Position numbers and translations under genes: made by a program. The notes under the pieces are model-generated. The model did not search any database. It was not told the origin of the DNA and worked only from the letters and a program-made list of their open reading frames with translations. Below, in pieces: positions 63,690-64,000 of a DNA stretch of 64,000 bases. Positions within the stretch are counted from its first letter, which is position 1. Each line of letters opens with the position of its first letter. The stretch lies in contig NZ_VANI01000022.1 of assembly GCF_005771435.1 (NCBI RefSeq), positions 41,388 through 105,387 on the forward strand, given 5' to 3'. This DNA comes from Microbulbifer harenosus (GTDB lineage: Bacteria; Pseudomonadota; Gammaproteobacteria; Pseudomonadales; Cellvibrionaceae).

Positions 63690-64000
63690 ATTACCCCTGT
63701 GGATTACAAAGTTTCCCACAGAATTCATGGATATAGCTGGGGATAAGTTTGGGATATTGAGGCTGAAGCCCGTGGTTGCTGGGGTTGGGGAGGCGTTTAA
63801 AAAAGCGTCGGTGGTGGGCGGGTGATTGAGCGGTAATAAAAAGGCCCTGAGCGCGCTGGCGGTCAGGGCCTTTTTGCTTTTGTTCGGGGGACGGTGAAGC
63901 GGGGAGCGCGATGACCTACAGTGGGTGGCGAGCGGTGCTCGCCATCGCGGTGCGACGCCCTGCGGGCGCCCCAAGCCCGCACCTTTGGTGCTGCCGGGGT
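63690..64000. other. Terminal intergenic stretch with no supported gene
   Basis: These 311 bp hold one clear terminator (63838-63875) and further right small hairpins, including GGCGAGC/GCTCGCC near 63928-63944 and GCGCC-rich inverted repeats near 63955-63972. The latter resemble intergenic palindromic repeats. An open leftward frame of about 100 codons has no domain and crosses the terminator, so I do not call it. Confidence 0.55.
63838..63875 (+). terminator. Rho-independent terminator downstream of the Nit-family gene
   Basis: GGCCCTGA pairs with TCAGGGCC, flanked by AAAAA and TTTTT. It could act in both directions. It lies about 150 bp after the hydrolase stop. Confidence 0.85.

Noticed and set aside
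63666..63974. Leftward frame of about 100 codons at the right edge
   Set aside because: It crosses a strong terminator and overlaps the end of the Nit-family gene, with no domain.

Overview
The window is GC-rich, densely packed DNA from a gammaproteobacterium. TonB-dependent receptors, UbiT/UbiU/UbiV, a NarX/NarL pair, a quinol-dependent NO reductase and REP-type repeats together suggest a marine, polymer- or peptide-feeding facultative anaerobe, possibly of the Cellvibrionales/Microbulbifer kind. The taxonomic guess is an inference and was not tested by any search.

Layout. Positions 1-9400 hold a truncated XRE regulator, rep helicase, a cytochrome c5, a purine-nucleoside locus (secreted nucleoside phosphorylase/permease-like lipoprotein, secreted adenosine deaminase, TonB receptor) and tRNA-Arg(CCG) followed by a degenerate copy of its own tail. 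Positions 9400-12500 hold an aldo/keto reductase, an MFS exporter and a divergent LysR regulator. Positions 12565-16345 hold the molybdopterin operon moaA-moaB-moaC-moaD-moaE-moeB behind a probable Moco riboswitch; only the last ~40 codons of a mobA-like gene lie between moaA and moaB. Positions 16500-22730 hold an outer-membrane porin, two divergent nitrate/nitrite-type transporters and a membrane-anchored PP2C phosphatase/kinase fusion. Positions 22740-25910 encode an anaerobic ribonucleotide reductase behind two NrdR boxes; its glycyl-radical segment is a separate 53-residue gene.

Positions 25919-48860 are a nitrate-respiration and NO-defence island. A long leftward run narG-narH-narJ-narI-ubiT-ubiU-ubiV-ppiC-DGC protein couples the nitrate reductase to oxygen-independent ubiquinone synthesis. 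narX is divergent from narG, and narL lies about 9.6 kb beyond the end of narX. Between them are nsrR, two NsrR-type operators, dnrN/ytfE, norB (qNOR), trhP, nnrS and narK; moeA follows narL. Nitrate uptake, reduction, cofactor synthesis, quinone supply and NO removal are thus all encoded here. No nitrite reductase gene was seen, so the NO functions may serve detoxification rather than full denitrification.

Positions 50400-63700 are accessory or housekeeping: two TonB receptors, a Tat-exported PhoD phosphatase, an M19 dipeptidase, a thioredoxin-reductase-like flavoprotein with an Rrf2 regulator, a pirin, a DUF885 metallopeptidase and a Nit-family amidohydrolase. A REP pair and several strong hairpin terminators mark convergent gene ends.

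The observation most worth follow-up is the split class III ribonucleotide reductase with its own ribosome binding site and 31-bp-spaced NrdR boxes. Next are the narGHJI-ubiTUV-ppiC-DGC arrangement and a small CxxxCxxC protein of unknown function next to nsrR.
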